Shown piece after piece: positions 19,095 to 28,862 of a DNA stretch of 64,000 bases; positions within the stretch are counted from its first letter, which is position 1, and each line of letters starts with the position of its first letter. This stretch comes from Farysia itapuensis (taxonomy: Eukaryota > Basidiomycota > Ustilaginomycetes > Ustilaginales > Ustilaginaceae). The DNA lies in contig JALBYC010000018.1 of assembly GCA_023212645.1 (NCBI GenBank), forward strand, positions 62,001 through 126,000, in the 5' to 3' direction. The translations under genes were made by a program, and so were the position numbers. The notes under the pieces are model-generated. The model did not search any database. It had not been told where the DNA came from and worked only from the letters and a program-made list of their open reading frames with translations.

Positions 19095-20406
19095 ATCGAC
19101 TGCAATTCAACGTGTCTCTGCCATTATGTACTTTTACTGCAATTGCAATCTTTTCAGTCATCACTGCCAAGAATCGGCCTTGGTTCGGTCGGCATGCTAC
19201 ACACGTCCTGCGGCTTGTGACGGACAAGAACCGAAATTGTGATAGCGACATGGCAGCCGCTTTGTCGCGTAGATCCTTCCGTCTGGACACGGACCTAGAC
19301 TCTGCAGTGCAAACGCCCTGAGAGCGACTGCGGATTGATCCGATTCCTTGTTCCGCGTTCGGGTACCTGCATGTCGCATCGGTGGTCATGCCATTTCACG
19401 CAGGCTGGGCTGACGATCTTCAGCGTTGCGTCGTCTCGTCTCGCAGCTCCGTCACCTTGCGGATGTGGGGGCTGTCAAGCGCGCGACCTGTCAAAATGCT
19501 CTTGCTCACCTGAGCGAAATCATTCATCGTGTAGTACCGCTAGAAATTTCTCACGCAGCTGCGATACGAGTGCCAACGCTGCGCTACTTTGAGGTAATGA
19601 TAGTCGTGGTCCGTACCAAGACGCACCGTCTGAGCATGGCTACAAAGTTTGGTGATTGGATTTCGTGCTCGTGGTTCCTTGTCTCGGGAGATGTTTTTGG
19701 CAATGTCCATCCTACTCGATCGATTGCGGGACAGGCGCGATACTCGGTTGTTCCGAAGGCCATATCATCATGCACACGTGGCTTGTTGTGGCTGTCTTTG
19801 GCGTGCTCACGGAGATAAGAGAGACGGCGAGGATGATAAATACACAGGCCTAGTCGAGCTATGTCGACATTACAGCATCGACAATATTCCGATCTTGACC
19901 TTCCAAGGTGAGTGCTTCTCCCGTGCACGCAGTGTCTCCTACACTTTTCGGCTGAGTCATGGTCTGGCAAAGGCAACCGAGCGCTTGTTCCCAACAAGTA
20001 GCGAAGGCGACACATGGTCACGTCGTGCTTCATCTTGCCAAGCGTTTGAGCTGCATGTACATCAGCCCGCCATTTGCCGTTAATTACGTCAACTCTGCTC
20101 CCACCAATACTTCATACCGTGGCGCTGATAGGCGGCTCTGAAGTAACGGCTACTACGTCCACGTGCCCGTTGTCGCATGTAGCCAAGCGTTGATTCCTGC
20201 TGCTGCGTCGAGTTCATTCTTGGACGACGTTTCAGCCGTAGACACCCACACAGTGCCGCTTCCTGACCAATGTCTCTTCCGTGTTTGCGTCTGGTACCTG
20301 CACTTTACCCGTCTTGCGCAATCTCCTATATGTATAATATGTATACACCGTAACTTACAAGACCTCTTTTCCGTTTCTGTCTAGCGATTGATCTGTTCTA
20401 CCAGAC
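19095..20406. other. Gene-poor stretch with unassigned short open frames
   Basis: About 1.3 kb without a gene I can defend. On the plus strand, 19426-19593 reads as a plausible amphipathic exon (RRLVSQLRHLADVGAVKRA), preceded by TTCAG and followed by GTAATG. At 19861 an ATG starts a short frame ending near a GTGAGT donor at 19908. A frame at 19973-20141 (HGHVVLHLAKRLSCMYISPP) could be its continuation. The pieces do not join into a protein I recognise. A decayed gene or a rapidly evolving multi-exon gene are both possible. Confidence 0.25.
20327..20347 (+). promoter_or_regulatory. AT-rich TATA-like element upstream of the small secreted protein
   Basis: The run TATATGTATAATATGTATAC lies 60-80 bp upstream of the ATG at 20407 and is the most TATA-like segment nearby. 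The position is suitable for a core promoter. This is inference only. Confidence 0.35.
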
Positions 20407-20791
20407 ATGCAGGTGGCCAATTTTCTCGTAGCTATTGTGCTGAGCGTCGCCATGATGTCCAGTCTCAGTCACTCCTTGCCCATATCCGGTATGGGCAACA
20501 ATCTGCTCGTACAGCCATCATACGTACAAGCAGGCCGCGGATTTGGCAATTCGGCCTCTTCTCTGGGTAAGTGTCTTGTTTGTAAAACTCTGACCGACTG
20601 CAGATGAATCAAGCTCACCATCTTGCCTTTTTCTTTTAAAAGCAGCAAAGGGCCACGATCTGAAGCGTGAAACTGCTCCGGCATCTTCGCAGGCAAACAC
20701 CCTGTCCGCTCCAGCTAAGTTGATCAAGCCTGTCAGCAAGAATGGAGCCGTTGCGGCCGATTGGAACTGGAGCCTCTCGACACAATTCTAG
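20407..20791 (+). CDS. Small secreted protein with signal peptide and dibasic (KR) site, two exons
   Basis: Predicted 102-residue product from exons 20407-20566 and 20643-20791. The 76-nt intron has a GTAAGT donor and a pyrimidine-rich AAAAG acceptor. The first ~23 residues (MQVANFLVAIVLSVAMMSSL..) form a clear signal peptide. The mature part has no cysteine, is rich in Ala, Ser, Gly and Asn, and contains a Kex2-like site HDLKR followed by ETAPASS. Cleavage there would release a ~40-residue peptide ending NWSLSTQF. The acceptor is ambiguous: AAAAGCAG offers two sites three bases apart (with or without one Ala). An earlier CAG at 20603 also keeps frame but would leave a 37-nt intron. I do not recognise a family. 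It could be a secreted effector or a repellent/hydrophobin-like surface peptide; neither is shown. It is flanked by a gene-poor stretch upstream and SEC59 downstream. Confidence 0.6.
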
Positions 20792-21065
20792 AAACACTTG
20801 GCGATTCCTATCTTACCTGTCCACAACGTCACAGGCTTCGATAAAACAATCTTGCGCAAAAACATAAGCATCTGTTTCGATACAGTACAGGCATTACAAG
20901 TACATCCACAGTCCCTACTCCTTACAACGTAGCTTGGCGTCCTACATTAGACTTTCATTTACCCCTAAGATGTTTTTGATTCGTCCCATCCGTAATCTCG
21001 CTCCGTGTGTTGTGCGGCGACAGGGTGTATGGAGAGTGTGCATAGTGTTTACAGAGGTGTACCGC

Positions 21066-24014
21066 CTAGAGCCCGACAAGAGAGGCGACAATGAAGGCAA
21101 AGATGGGCAAAATCAGGTTATCGTGTTGGTCAGATACACCCTCCAGCAAGCCAAGGACAGCCACAATGAAGCTGTACTTGTACATGTCGAATTGCTCACA
21201 CAGTCCAGTGGCACGCAGTGCCCATGCGGAAAGGATAATGCTGAAGAAAAAGGCAAGGCTGCCTTCGACGGTTTTGGATGAACCACCTGGCCAGGTCATC
21301 CTGCCGTACCTCCGGCCAATGACAGACGCCAGAGCATCTCCGACTCCCAAGACTAGCACGCCCGTCTGCTGCATGATACGTGAGTTGCCCTCGAGCCAGA
21401 GCGGACCAGCGCAGCCCGTTAGCAGATAGAAATGGCTGAGAATCACTGGACCTGAGTCCTTGTGGTCCAGGAATTCGCTCATGAATACGTGTAAGGCCGC
21501 TCCGAACGGATACAGTGCATAGTATCGCACATACTCGGCAAAGATGAAGACCGAGAACGCCACCGAAAAGGCGAGATGAGTGAATGCCGGGTCCCACGCG
21601 ATGCCAGGCACGAAAAGGACCACTGCCAGGGCGTGAAAGAACTTGCGACGAGCGTTGAGGCTCAGATGCGCCGCTCGCTTGATCGCAACCGTATTGTGCT
21701 CTTTTGCAATGGCCGTTGCGCTTCCTCCGAGTGTGTTCAGACTCAGTGAGACGCCAGAACTGCGCTTCGAGGCTTCCGTTACTTCGACTCCGCCCGGTGC
21801 ATCTGATGAGGGGACGACCGAGACATTGTTGGCCGCATTCTTGTTTTGCGATCGATTGTACTGGCCTCCAAGCGATCTGAACCGCTTGGCATTAGCTACC
21901 ACCGCTTGCCAGCTCGATATAGAGATCGAGATAAGCGAGATCCAATAGCCAATAAGAGCTGGTCGAGACCATGGTCTTTGGCCTTTCAGAAGGAACGAAG
22001 CCGTCCAGATCCATGGATCACGCTTGTAGAGAAGCCAACGTATCCACATGCCCAGGACGCCGACGACGTAGATGACAGTGAAAAGGTAGAAGAAGCCAGC
22101 CAGGAGCCTGCGGTGGAGATTACGCTTGTCAGGCCAACGAAGGCGATGTGTCGGCTTTTGAGCAAGATTCCTCGAAAGATACAGTAGCGGCGACAACAAG
22201 AATCCAGCAAGGAATGTGCCGACAATCAAAGCAAGCTGGAAGATGAGCAGTGGAGTAGGTCTGCGGAACGTCTTGACGTAGGGCGTGGTGACCGGCAGCA
22301 ACTTGGCAACGAACAGGTGTAAAGTCTCCATGGTAAGCGTGACACCTACAGCAGCAACGATGCCGAGTTCGCCCATCGTGAAACTCTTCCGAGCTAAGCG
22401 AGAAATTGAGTACAAATTGGCTTGATACAGCAATGCGGCTGCAATGACCTCCCATCGCGCCAAGTTTGCCCAAAGAGGAAAGCCGCGAACTGCCGCAATC
22501 TCTTTGACTAGCTCGAGGAGGATCGCCAGAACACTGGCAAAGGCGGTGAAACTGCGTAATTTGTACCAATTGCTCTTTGGGAACTCATGCGGTTTGCGGA
22601 TGAATCTTGTAGCGAGCAAGTGGCACAGCAAGATGGTTGAAGTCAAGCACATCATGCTGACAAGCGAGTAGCGGGATACCACAAGTGCCGTCATGCCACC
22701 TGGAAGCTTGCGATTGTGACTGAGAATAGTAGGCGGGCCATCGACCAACCAAGGTGGATTTGGCAGTGCTTCGCCCGACGCACGAGAGTTTCTATGGCCT
22801 GCAGCTTGGTCCTGGATCGCCGAGAACAGAGCCGCGCACGCAAGCAGGGGAGGCATCAAGAGTGCGTTCAGGGCGCCGTCTTCTGGACAGCCGCGATAGT
22901 TCCGATGGTCAGTGGCCCAGATTGCTGCCTGCTCGTCCGGATTTCGCAGAAAGAAGAAAGTCGTGCTCATGATAGTTATGAGGCCAACTTCCGAGGCGTG
23001 GCTCTGCGTTTCTGGTCGTTCATGCGTTTTGAGACCGTAGTACGAGGCACAAGAAGCTATCGCCATAAGCAGTGCCTCGATAGTCGGGTTGACGCGAAGA
23101 TGCTTCAAGATGTAACGGCGCAACACTCTGCGCTGAACATCAGGTTTACCTCCGGGTGAGCCATCAGAGCTGTTCCGCTTGTCAGCGCCGAATCTCTTCT
23201 CTGGCGGAGCCAAGCTTGTCCGATGCGATGTGTTCACTGTGCGACCCTGACCGCTGGACCCATTACCTACCGGTAGCTGAACGGATGCTCTCTTGGGCGA
23301 CAGGGTTCTGCCCACGTTATGCCCAGTATAGGATGCCTTGACAGACGCGTGGTTCTCTGAGGATGCAGCAGAGCTTGGAAGGCTTCCATGACCCCCGAGT
23401 GCTTTGAACAGTAAGTTGTCGTTGGGAGATGCTCGAGGACGGTCTGCGCTTTTCTTTCGGCTTACGTCCCACTTGAAGGCGGTATAGTCAGAGCTCGACG
23501 GAGAGTCCTCGCTGCTTGATCCGTAGCCGTTATTCCGCGGGCCTGAGTCTGCAGATGGGTCCGCCAGGTAAGCTTCTTTCGACTCGACTGTCATAGACCG
23601 CCGCCGACGTGGTGGTCTATCCGTTGACGAGCCGGATTCTGAGGAGTTGATGATTGCCGAGTCTTGGTATATTGAGGGCTGTAGATGTCGTTCAGCGTGT
23701 GGGATGCTAGACGAATTCGATCTGGCATCTGCTGCGAGTCGTTTTCGAAGTGCTGACGAAGATGCTACAGGCTTGGTCTGACTGAGTCTATGTGATGGCC
23801 CTGCCTTTGCGCCAGTGCTGGAGTTGTTGGCATTCAAGCCGTGTCCATTGCTGCTGGGACCAGCTTTGCTCCTTCGCCATTCTCGAGCGCCGTCGTGAGA
23901 CGCTTGATTTGAGAGCTTGCGACCCTGCTTTCGTGACCTAGTCGGATCCGGTGTCGAGCGCGCAGGTCTTTCTGGTGTCGAATCGACGGAATCGGTCGAC
24001 CAACTTCGCTCCAT
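21066..24014 (-). CDS. SEC59: Dolichol kinase (SEC59-like) with long disordered N-terminus
   Basis: Polytopic ER membrane enzyme that uses CTP to phosphorylate dolichol, giving the lipid carrier for N-glycosylation, O-mannosylation and GPI anchors. The frame has 982 residues. The first ~300 are Ser, Arg and Pro-rich and probably cytosolic and disordered. After that come many hydrophobic segments. The catalytic C-terminal third shows LSLNARRKFFHALAVVLFVPG, FAEYVRYYALYPFG, LDHKDSGPVILSHFYLLTGC and the CTP-binding loop GVGDALASVIGRRYG followed by SSKTVEGSLAF. It ends in a final membrane helix (ILPIFAFIVASLVGL). Yeast Sec59 has 519 residues, so the extra length is mainly N-terminal. The start is the ATG at 24012-24014. 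No introns are needed. Confidence 0.92.
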   Translation of the reverse strand: MERSWSTDSVDSTPERPARSTPDPTRSRKQGRKLSNQASHDGAREWRRSKAGPSSNGHGLNANNSSTGAKAGPSHRLSQTKPVASSSALRKRLAADARSNSSSIPHAERHLQPSIYQDSAIINSSESGSSTDRPPRRRRSMTVESKEAYLADPSADSGPRNNGYGSSSEDSPSSSDYTAFKWDVSRKKSADRPRASPNDNLLFKALGGHGSLPSSAASSENHASVKASYTGHNVGRTLSPKRASVQLPVGNGSSGQGRTVNTSHRTSLAPPEKRFGADKRNSSDGSPGGKPDVQRRVLRRYILKHLRVNPTIEALLMAIASCASYYGLKTHERPETQSHASEVGLITIMSTTFFFLRNPDEQAAIWATDHRNYRGCPEDGALNALLMPPLLACAALFSAIQDQAAGHRNSRASGEALPNPPWLVDGPPTILSHNRKLPGGMTALVVSRYSLVSMMCLTSTILLCHLLATRFIRKPHEFPKSNWYKLRSFTAFASVLAILLELVKEIAAVRGFPLWANLARWEVIAAALLYQANLYSISRLARKSFTMGELGIVAAVGVTLTMETLHLFVAKLLPVTTPYVKTFRRPTPLLIFQLALIVGTFLAGFLLSPLLYLSRNLAQKPTHRLRWPDKRNLHRRLLAGFFYLFTVIYVVGVLGMWIRWLLYKRDPWIWTASFLLKGQRPWSRPALIGYWISLISISISSWQAVVANAKRFRSLGGQYNRSQNKNAANNVSVVPSSDAPGGVEVTEASKRSSGVSLSLNTLGGSATAIAKEHNTVAIKRAAHLSLNARRKFFHALAVVLFVPGIAWDPAFTHLAFSVAFSVFIFAEYVRYYALYPFGAALHVFMSEFLDHKDSGPVILSHFYLLTGCAGPLWLEGNSRIMQQTGVLVLGVGDALASVIGRRYGRMTWPGGSSKTVEGSLAFFFSIILSAWALRATGLCEQFDMYKYSFIVAVLGLLEGVSDQHDNLILPIFAFIVASLVGL

Positions 24015-24623
24015 AGCTGCGTACTGGCACCTTCAATCACGCATTGGCAATAAGAAAGTCAAGCGCAATACGTCAATGCATCCAATCTGATCCGTTCTGA
24101 GAACTTTGGAGAGGCTGAATACGAGCCTAGATGGAGTAAAGAGACAAGCTCGACGCGTTGCAAAAGCTCGCGATACTAGTGCTATGCAGGGAGCGCACTG
24201 ATGGAAGTGGAAGCTTTGAGTCACAGTGTTGCAGTTTTGGCTGTGCTGTCCCGCTCCACTTTTCGGCATAAAAGAGTAAGCTTAGCCACCCAGTCTGTGG
24301 TAAAGGGTCCTCCGCCTGCCAAAAATGTGCAGAGAACGTGCAACTCAGACAAGCGAGCAAGAATTAGCGAGCAGTCACGTCGCGCGATTCCAACAGGCCG
24401 GCTCAGTCCAATCACACTGCAGAGCAAGCGACGTCGCTTGTCGAGTCAAAGTCACACGGTCTTCTAGACAACTTTTTTCGGACATTTCCGACACTTCTCG
24501 GAACCTCCGAAAGACGTTGATCACGCAGCGTGTGAATTGCAAAGACTTTTACACCCAGAGACAAGTTGAATAGTGCGATAATAGAGGCTGAACGGAATCA
24601 CAAAGCTCGAGATACGCAGAGGA
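24015..24623. other. Intergenic region between SEC59 and the APSES-type gene
   Basis: 609 bp holding the SEC59 promoter and the 3' end of the next minus-strand gene. No family-like ORF or repeat was seen. Confidence 0.45.
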
Positions 24624-25886
24624 CTACAGATGGTGAGCTTGACCATCAAAGGCGAAGAAAGAGACCAAGGACGGAGGCAATGTAGTCGCAGCAGGGGTTG
24701 CCACGCCGGGACTGGCAGAGGACGGACTGTATTGCGAATTGGCAACTTGTTGATAAGGTGCGCCTGTCGGATAGCCCGTTGATGGCAGCGTGTTCCATTG
24801 CCACGACTGCTGAGGGTCGAGCAGGACGGTGGACGGAGGAGCGAATGGCTCTGTACCGAAGTTAGGACTACACATTGCTTGCTCCACCAAATGACCGTCA
24901 ATCAAGCTACAAGTAAGCCCTATGCTGTCAGAATTTTCCGTGTCATATGGAATACATGACTCTCACTCACCGGAGGGGAGCAGCGGGCCCGTAGCAGGAC
25001 GTTTGATGAGGTCCACCATTGTTGTGGCGCTTTCTAGCACGCTTGTGCGAGAGGCCGATGGCCAATTGCCCGTAGCCTTCCTCATCTGGCCGGAGGCAGA
25101 GATGAGGAAAGTCGTAGCCGAACAGAGGGACCAGGTCATCTCGGATCTCCCAGGCAATTCGTCGGGAGAGCTCTTTCGCCAGATCGTAGGGAAGCCAGGT
25201 GCCTGTGTCCGCCGACAGAGCACGGCACGTCAGCTCCTTTTTATTCATCGGAAAGCCGGGGCCTTGACTGACCTTGAATACTAAGGTATCCACCTTTCAG
25301 CTTGTGAATGTGCGGTTCAAGCTCGGGGCACGACCGAGTGAGACGTCCGAAATTGACTGGATAGAACGAGTGGATTAGCTTTCTCCTACCACGAAACCAA
25401 ATTCACCTGTCGTTCTTTACCTTTGTTTCTTCCAAGAGCTTGAGTGATGGACGTGCTGAAGCTGGGGTCAGCGTCAAGCTCATACATCATGGACAAGCAA
25501 GAGGCTACTTACAATCGCACAAAGGATGTGTCAACATCAATCATCACGGTGCTACCTCGCACATCATACTCGAAGACTGGTCGTAACGGATGAAGAGGTC
25601 AGTACAGTACGACAAGTAAGATGTTTCGCCAACTTACCAGCCATGAAACCGCGGTCCCCGCCAGTGGTGGCGTCTTTCCCTTCTTGAAAACATGGTTGTT
25701 GGTAGCAAATAGCTGTGCTTGACGAGGCGGGCTGATGACCAAGTTGGTGTTGCCGTATCCGACTGAGAGGTTGGAGCTGGTATCGCTGTCCAGACTGGCT
25801 CTCTTGCGTCCATTTGAGCCTGCTAGCAAGCGCTGAACCGAGTAAGGGTCAAAGGAGGGAGACTGAGAATGCTTGGTTGCCTTCAT
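24624..25886 (-). CDS. APSES/KilA-N-type DNA-binding protein, six exons
   Basis: Predicted nuclear regulator of 312-316 residues. Minus-strand exons are 25886-25638 (or to 25634), 25568 (or 25576)-25513, 25455-25421, 25356-25273, 25202-24971 and 24906-24624. Joined, residues ~75-185 read AVSWL..YDVRGSTVMIDVDTS, TSITQALGRNKVNFGRL, PHIHKLKGGYLSIQGTWLPY and DLAKELSRRIAWEIRDDLVP. This is the KilA-N/APSES pattern of the Mbp1/Swi4/StuA group in which a helix-turn-helix contacts DNA. A basic patch HKRARKRHNN follows as a likely nuclear signal. The C-terminus is Pro, Ser, Gln and Ala-rich. Exon 2 to 6 phases all agree. The exon 1/2 junction needs either a weak donor (GTTGGC, keeping VIFE) or a weak acceptor (GAG). 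A Bqt4-like nuclear membrane role is less likely because no C-terminal hydrophobic helix is seen. Confidence 0.75.
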
Positions 25887-27755
25887 ATTAACGTCAGGTA
25901 AGAGGAAGTGTTCCAGAGTTGCAGCTCTGGAGTGGGAAGGACAGTTTCAATGCAACGCGAGCGAGACACAATCTGCGGGCAGGGGGTGAGTATATATGTC
26001 CAAACCAGGCTGATGAGCGCTCGCGGCTGCTGCTCGAATTTATCCGTGCCCATATTTGGTACAGTGTCCGGAGACAAGGAAGGCCATGGGAGAGGAGATG
26101 GCGATACGTTCTCAACTACCGCGCTCTTCTCGGCGTGGACGTAATTATCCGCCCAGTCGTGGACATCAGCGCGGGCGATGGTTAGCAGTGGCATCGGAGC
26201 GATCCGTGAGCAGCAAGGTTATCTTGAATTGCCTGCTGAGCCCATGTGCTCCTCGGACATCCGCTCTTGACCCTCCGCTCTGCCTTGCGATGGTTTGCAA
26301 CCCAACGCCTCCTTGGAGCTTAAAGCAGAGCTGTACGCACGCGCGCGCGAGAAAGCTTATTCTATGGCTAAAAAATCCCAGGTGACCGCTTTAGCGCCAT
26401 TTGATGCACTTCATGCGATCGCATGAGGATAGTCGTATAGATAGCCGGGGGAATGCAGGGCGTCGCAACATGTGCGCATAAACATCAGCGTGGTTGACGG
26501 GTGTCAAGCTCGATCGGTTCCAGGCGACAGTACGTGTCACAGCTGACCCACATGATTCCCTGGAAATAATATGATGTTTGCCCCACAAAACTAAAATCCA
26601 AAGCCAGTCATAGTCTAGATGCGTGCTAGTAATGAGAATCACGTTGTCCACGGCTCAGGTTTGCCGAGGCTTTATTCGTGTGGCATTTGAGCTTCTACGT
26701 TGCGAGCGGTAGCGGGAAATGATGTGGACACATATGAAGTGGGGCGGCAAGCGCGTGTGGATAAACAGCTTGGATGATGAACAAGACACGTTGACACTGA
26801 GTCGCCGAACGGACCTAAGAGACAGCCGAGCATTGCGTATCGCCGGACGGTACCTTCTACGCTCTGCTGTGACTCGCTACTGGCCCCACTTACGGTGAAC
26901 CGGTAACGCACTCTACGGCCAATAATTCAGCATGTTTGTAGCAGCACAGCATTCGCCCTTCAACTGGCAAAGCGTAGATCAGTCTAACGCATTACAACAA
27001 GCTCGCAGCATTAGCAGGAGGGTGCGAAAAAGACAGTTCGAGCAACCACTGAATTCCGTTCGGTTCGCACGCTTTTAGCGACGCTGTTCCTCGAGACAGA
27101 TCATGACTTTTCATGCCATTTGTAGCTAAGTTGTGGCAGCAAGATACGACAATTGTGATTGTCCTTGAAACGCCGTTGCTTTGTCTCTTGTGCGAACGAA
27201 TGCCGTAGAGCTGCACGTGTAGTGCCCATGATCGTGCTGACCATTGAGATAATGTGCCAGTGCTCAGCTTTCGGCACTCGCCACGAATTTGGGGGCTCAA
27301 TACTCACACGCAATTTCCAGCACGAATCTCGTACCGCTGCTACGATCCTCGCGGAAAGACAAGGACGAACGGATTGGAGTCGAGTCATTGCCGAGGAGCA
27401 ATCACACACGAATCTGGGCATGGCTTCAGTCTGAGCATAGAGGCAAGCCATGTACAGCGAAGCACGCCAAGCTTTCAGCTACAATGGTGCCTTGCAACAC
27501 GAGCTCCATACCACTAGCCAAATCTTACCCACGCTTTGGTCTCGTCGCGTGCTGAACGTGATGAGATTGCCGAGCCAGGGTAAGCCTCTCGCAAGATCAA
27601 GGTTCCTCGAGAATGAGCCGTCTGTCCCCCTCTGTCTCGGTTCTTACGGGCCCTGCTCAGCTGTACAATGCCCATTCCCACCAGTTGTCGCACGTGTGTA
27701 TGCAGTTGGTCAGATTTCTGCGATTTGATAGTGTACAAAGTGGGGCCGGATGACT
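25887..27755. other. Long intergenic stretch without recognisable genes
   Basis: 1.87 kb between the start of the APSES-type gene and the 3' end of the proteasome alpha7 gene. Several frames of 60-116 codons exist on both strands but overlap each other and show no family signature or composition bias. A frame directly upstream of the APSES gene (26194-25883) is probably leader. No tRNA-like structure or inverted repeat was found by eye. It may hold a long regulatory region, as transcription factor genes often do. Confidence 0.45.
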
Positions 27756-28575
27756 CTAGTCTTCCATCTCATCGTCAAGAGCCTGTTTGGCTTTACGAAT
27801 GGCCTCTTTGCGCAGATCCTCTGGTACAGTGGTGTGTCTGCCGTTGCTTTCGGGGCCGATCCATGAGAGCTCAAGTTCAAAGTCCTTGTCTTTGGCGTCG
27901 TCGTGCACTTTGTAGATAATCTTGGCCGCTTCGTCCACCGCCTGGTTTTGTGTCAAAGTGTCCAGGTCGAGCTTCTCAATCTCTGTCTTGGCCAATTGTC
28001 GTCCTTTACCGACTGCGCAGCCGTTGTAGCCCCAAAAGACACCCGACGGTTCAATCATGTAGATCTGTGGACCCATCGACTCGTCTACGCCTGCTAGAAT
28101 CGTCGACACGCCGAATGGCCGCACGGAAGAGTAGAGCGTAAAGGCCTGGATATAGTACCCTAAGCGATCAGCAAGACTCTTGACGGGCACTGGGAAGCGG
28201 TAGTTGTCCAGGTGCCCTGTCGCCTCTTGTCTTGCCCGAGTGGCTACGTGCTTGCCATCGGCAATGAGCCCGGCTGATGTGAGACCAATGTGCTTGTCGA
28301 CGTTAAAGATTCTGCGATTCGAACCGGGTACCAACAACTTGGACTGGACCAGCTTCTCGACAGCAATCACCACTCCCGTCTTTGTCTTGACGGCAATCGC
28401 CGTACCTGCGTTCTCCGCCGCTTTGGCTGCGTATTCAATCTAGGTAGAGCAAAGAGAGGATAGTCAGTAGCTGGGCCGAGGCCACTGTTCGGGATAGCGT
28501 GCTTACCTGAAAGATTCTGCCATCTGGTGAATAGGTGCTGGCTGACAGGTCGTAGCCTGTACCCTGTGAAGCCAT
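27756..28575 (-). CDS. PRE10: 20S proteasome subunit alpha7 (PSMA3 type), two exons
   Basis: Structural alpha-ring subunit of the 20S core. Exon 1 is 28575-28507 and exon 2 is 28439-27756, with a 67-nt phase-0 intron (GTAAGC to TAG). The joined protein has 250 residues. The N-terminus [23 protein letters not shown] followed by [18 protein letters not shown] is the proteasome alpha signature split by the intron right after the [16 protein letters not shown] and [19 protein letters not shown] fit alpha7, as does the C-terminal acidic tail LDDEMED. The ATG at 28573-28575 has G at -3. It is head to head with the U1-70K gene. Confidence 0.95.
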
Positions 28576-28862
28576 TGCGAGATTGCAAGATCAGCTTCGA
28601 GACAGAGTGCTGCTAGAAGATAGCCAAGCTGTTGGTGTGGAGCACTGCGCGTCCACTTACGCCTTGACGCTTCCGATCACCATTTTGCGGTCTAACAAGC
28701 CGACTCTCTCGCCCGACAACTTGCGTAGCGCTGCGCTCGGAAGGCGGACGAAGTGTCGAACAAACTTCGAACCCCCCTTTCCCTATAGCTCTCTTCGACA
28801 ACACCTCGAAACTGCCCACGGCTCCGTTCAGCTCAATCAGAGCTGTGTGAGGGAGAGTGACA
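28576..28862. promoter_or_regulatory. Bidirectional promoter region PRE10/SNP1
   Basis: 287 bp between two opposite start codons. No TATA box is obvious, as expected for housekeeping genes. Confidence 0.45.

Noticed and set aside
19584..20033. 149-codon minus-strand frame
   Set aside because: Cys/Arg/His-rich composition typical of antisense noise, no motif.
25883..26194. 103-codon minus-strand frame upstream of the APSES-type gene
   Set aside because: It overlaps the APSES start by a few bases and lacks family features; most likely leader.
28311..28330. GATTCGAACCGGGTACC, similar to a tRNA T-arm
   Set aside because: It lies inside the PRE10 coding exon and no acceptor, D-arm or anticodon structure surrounds it.
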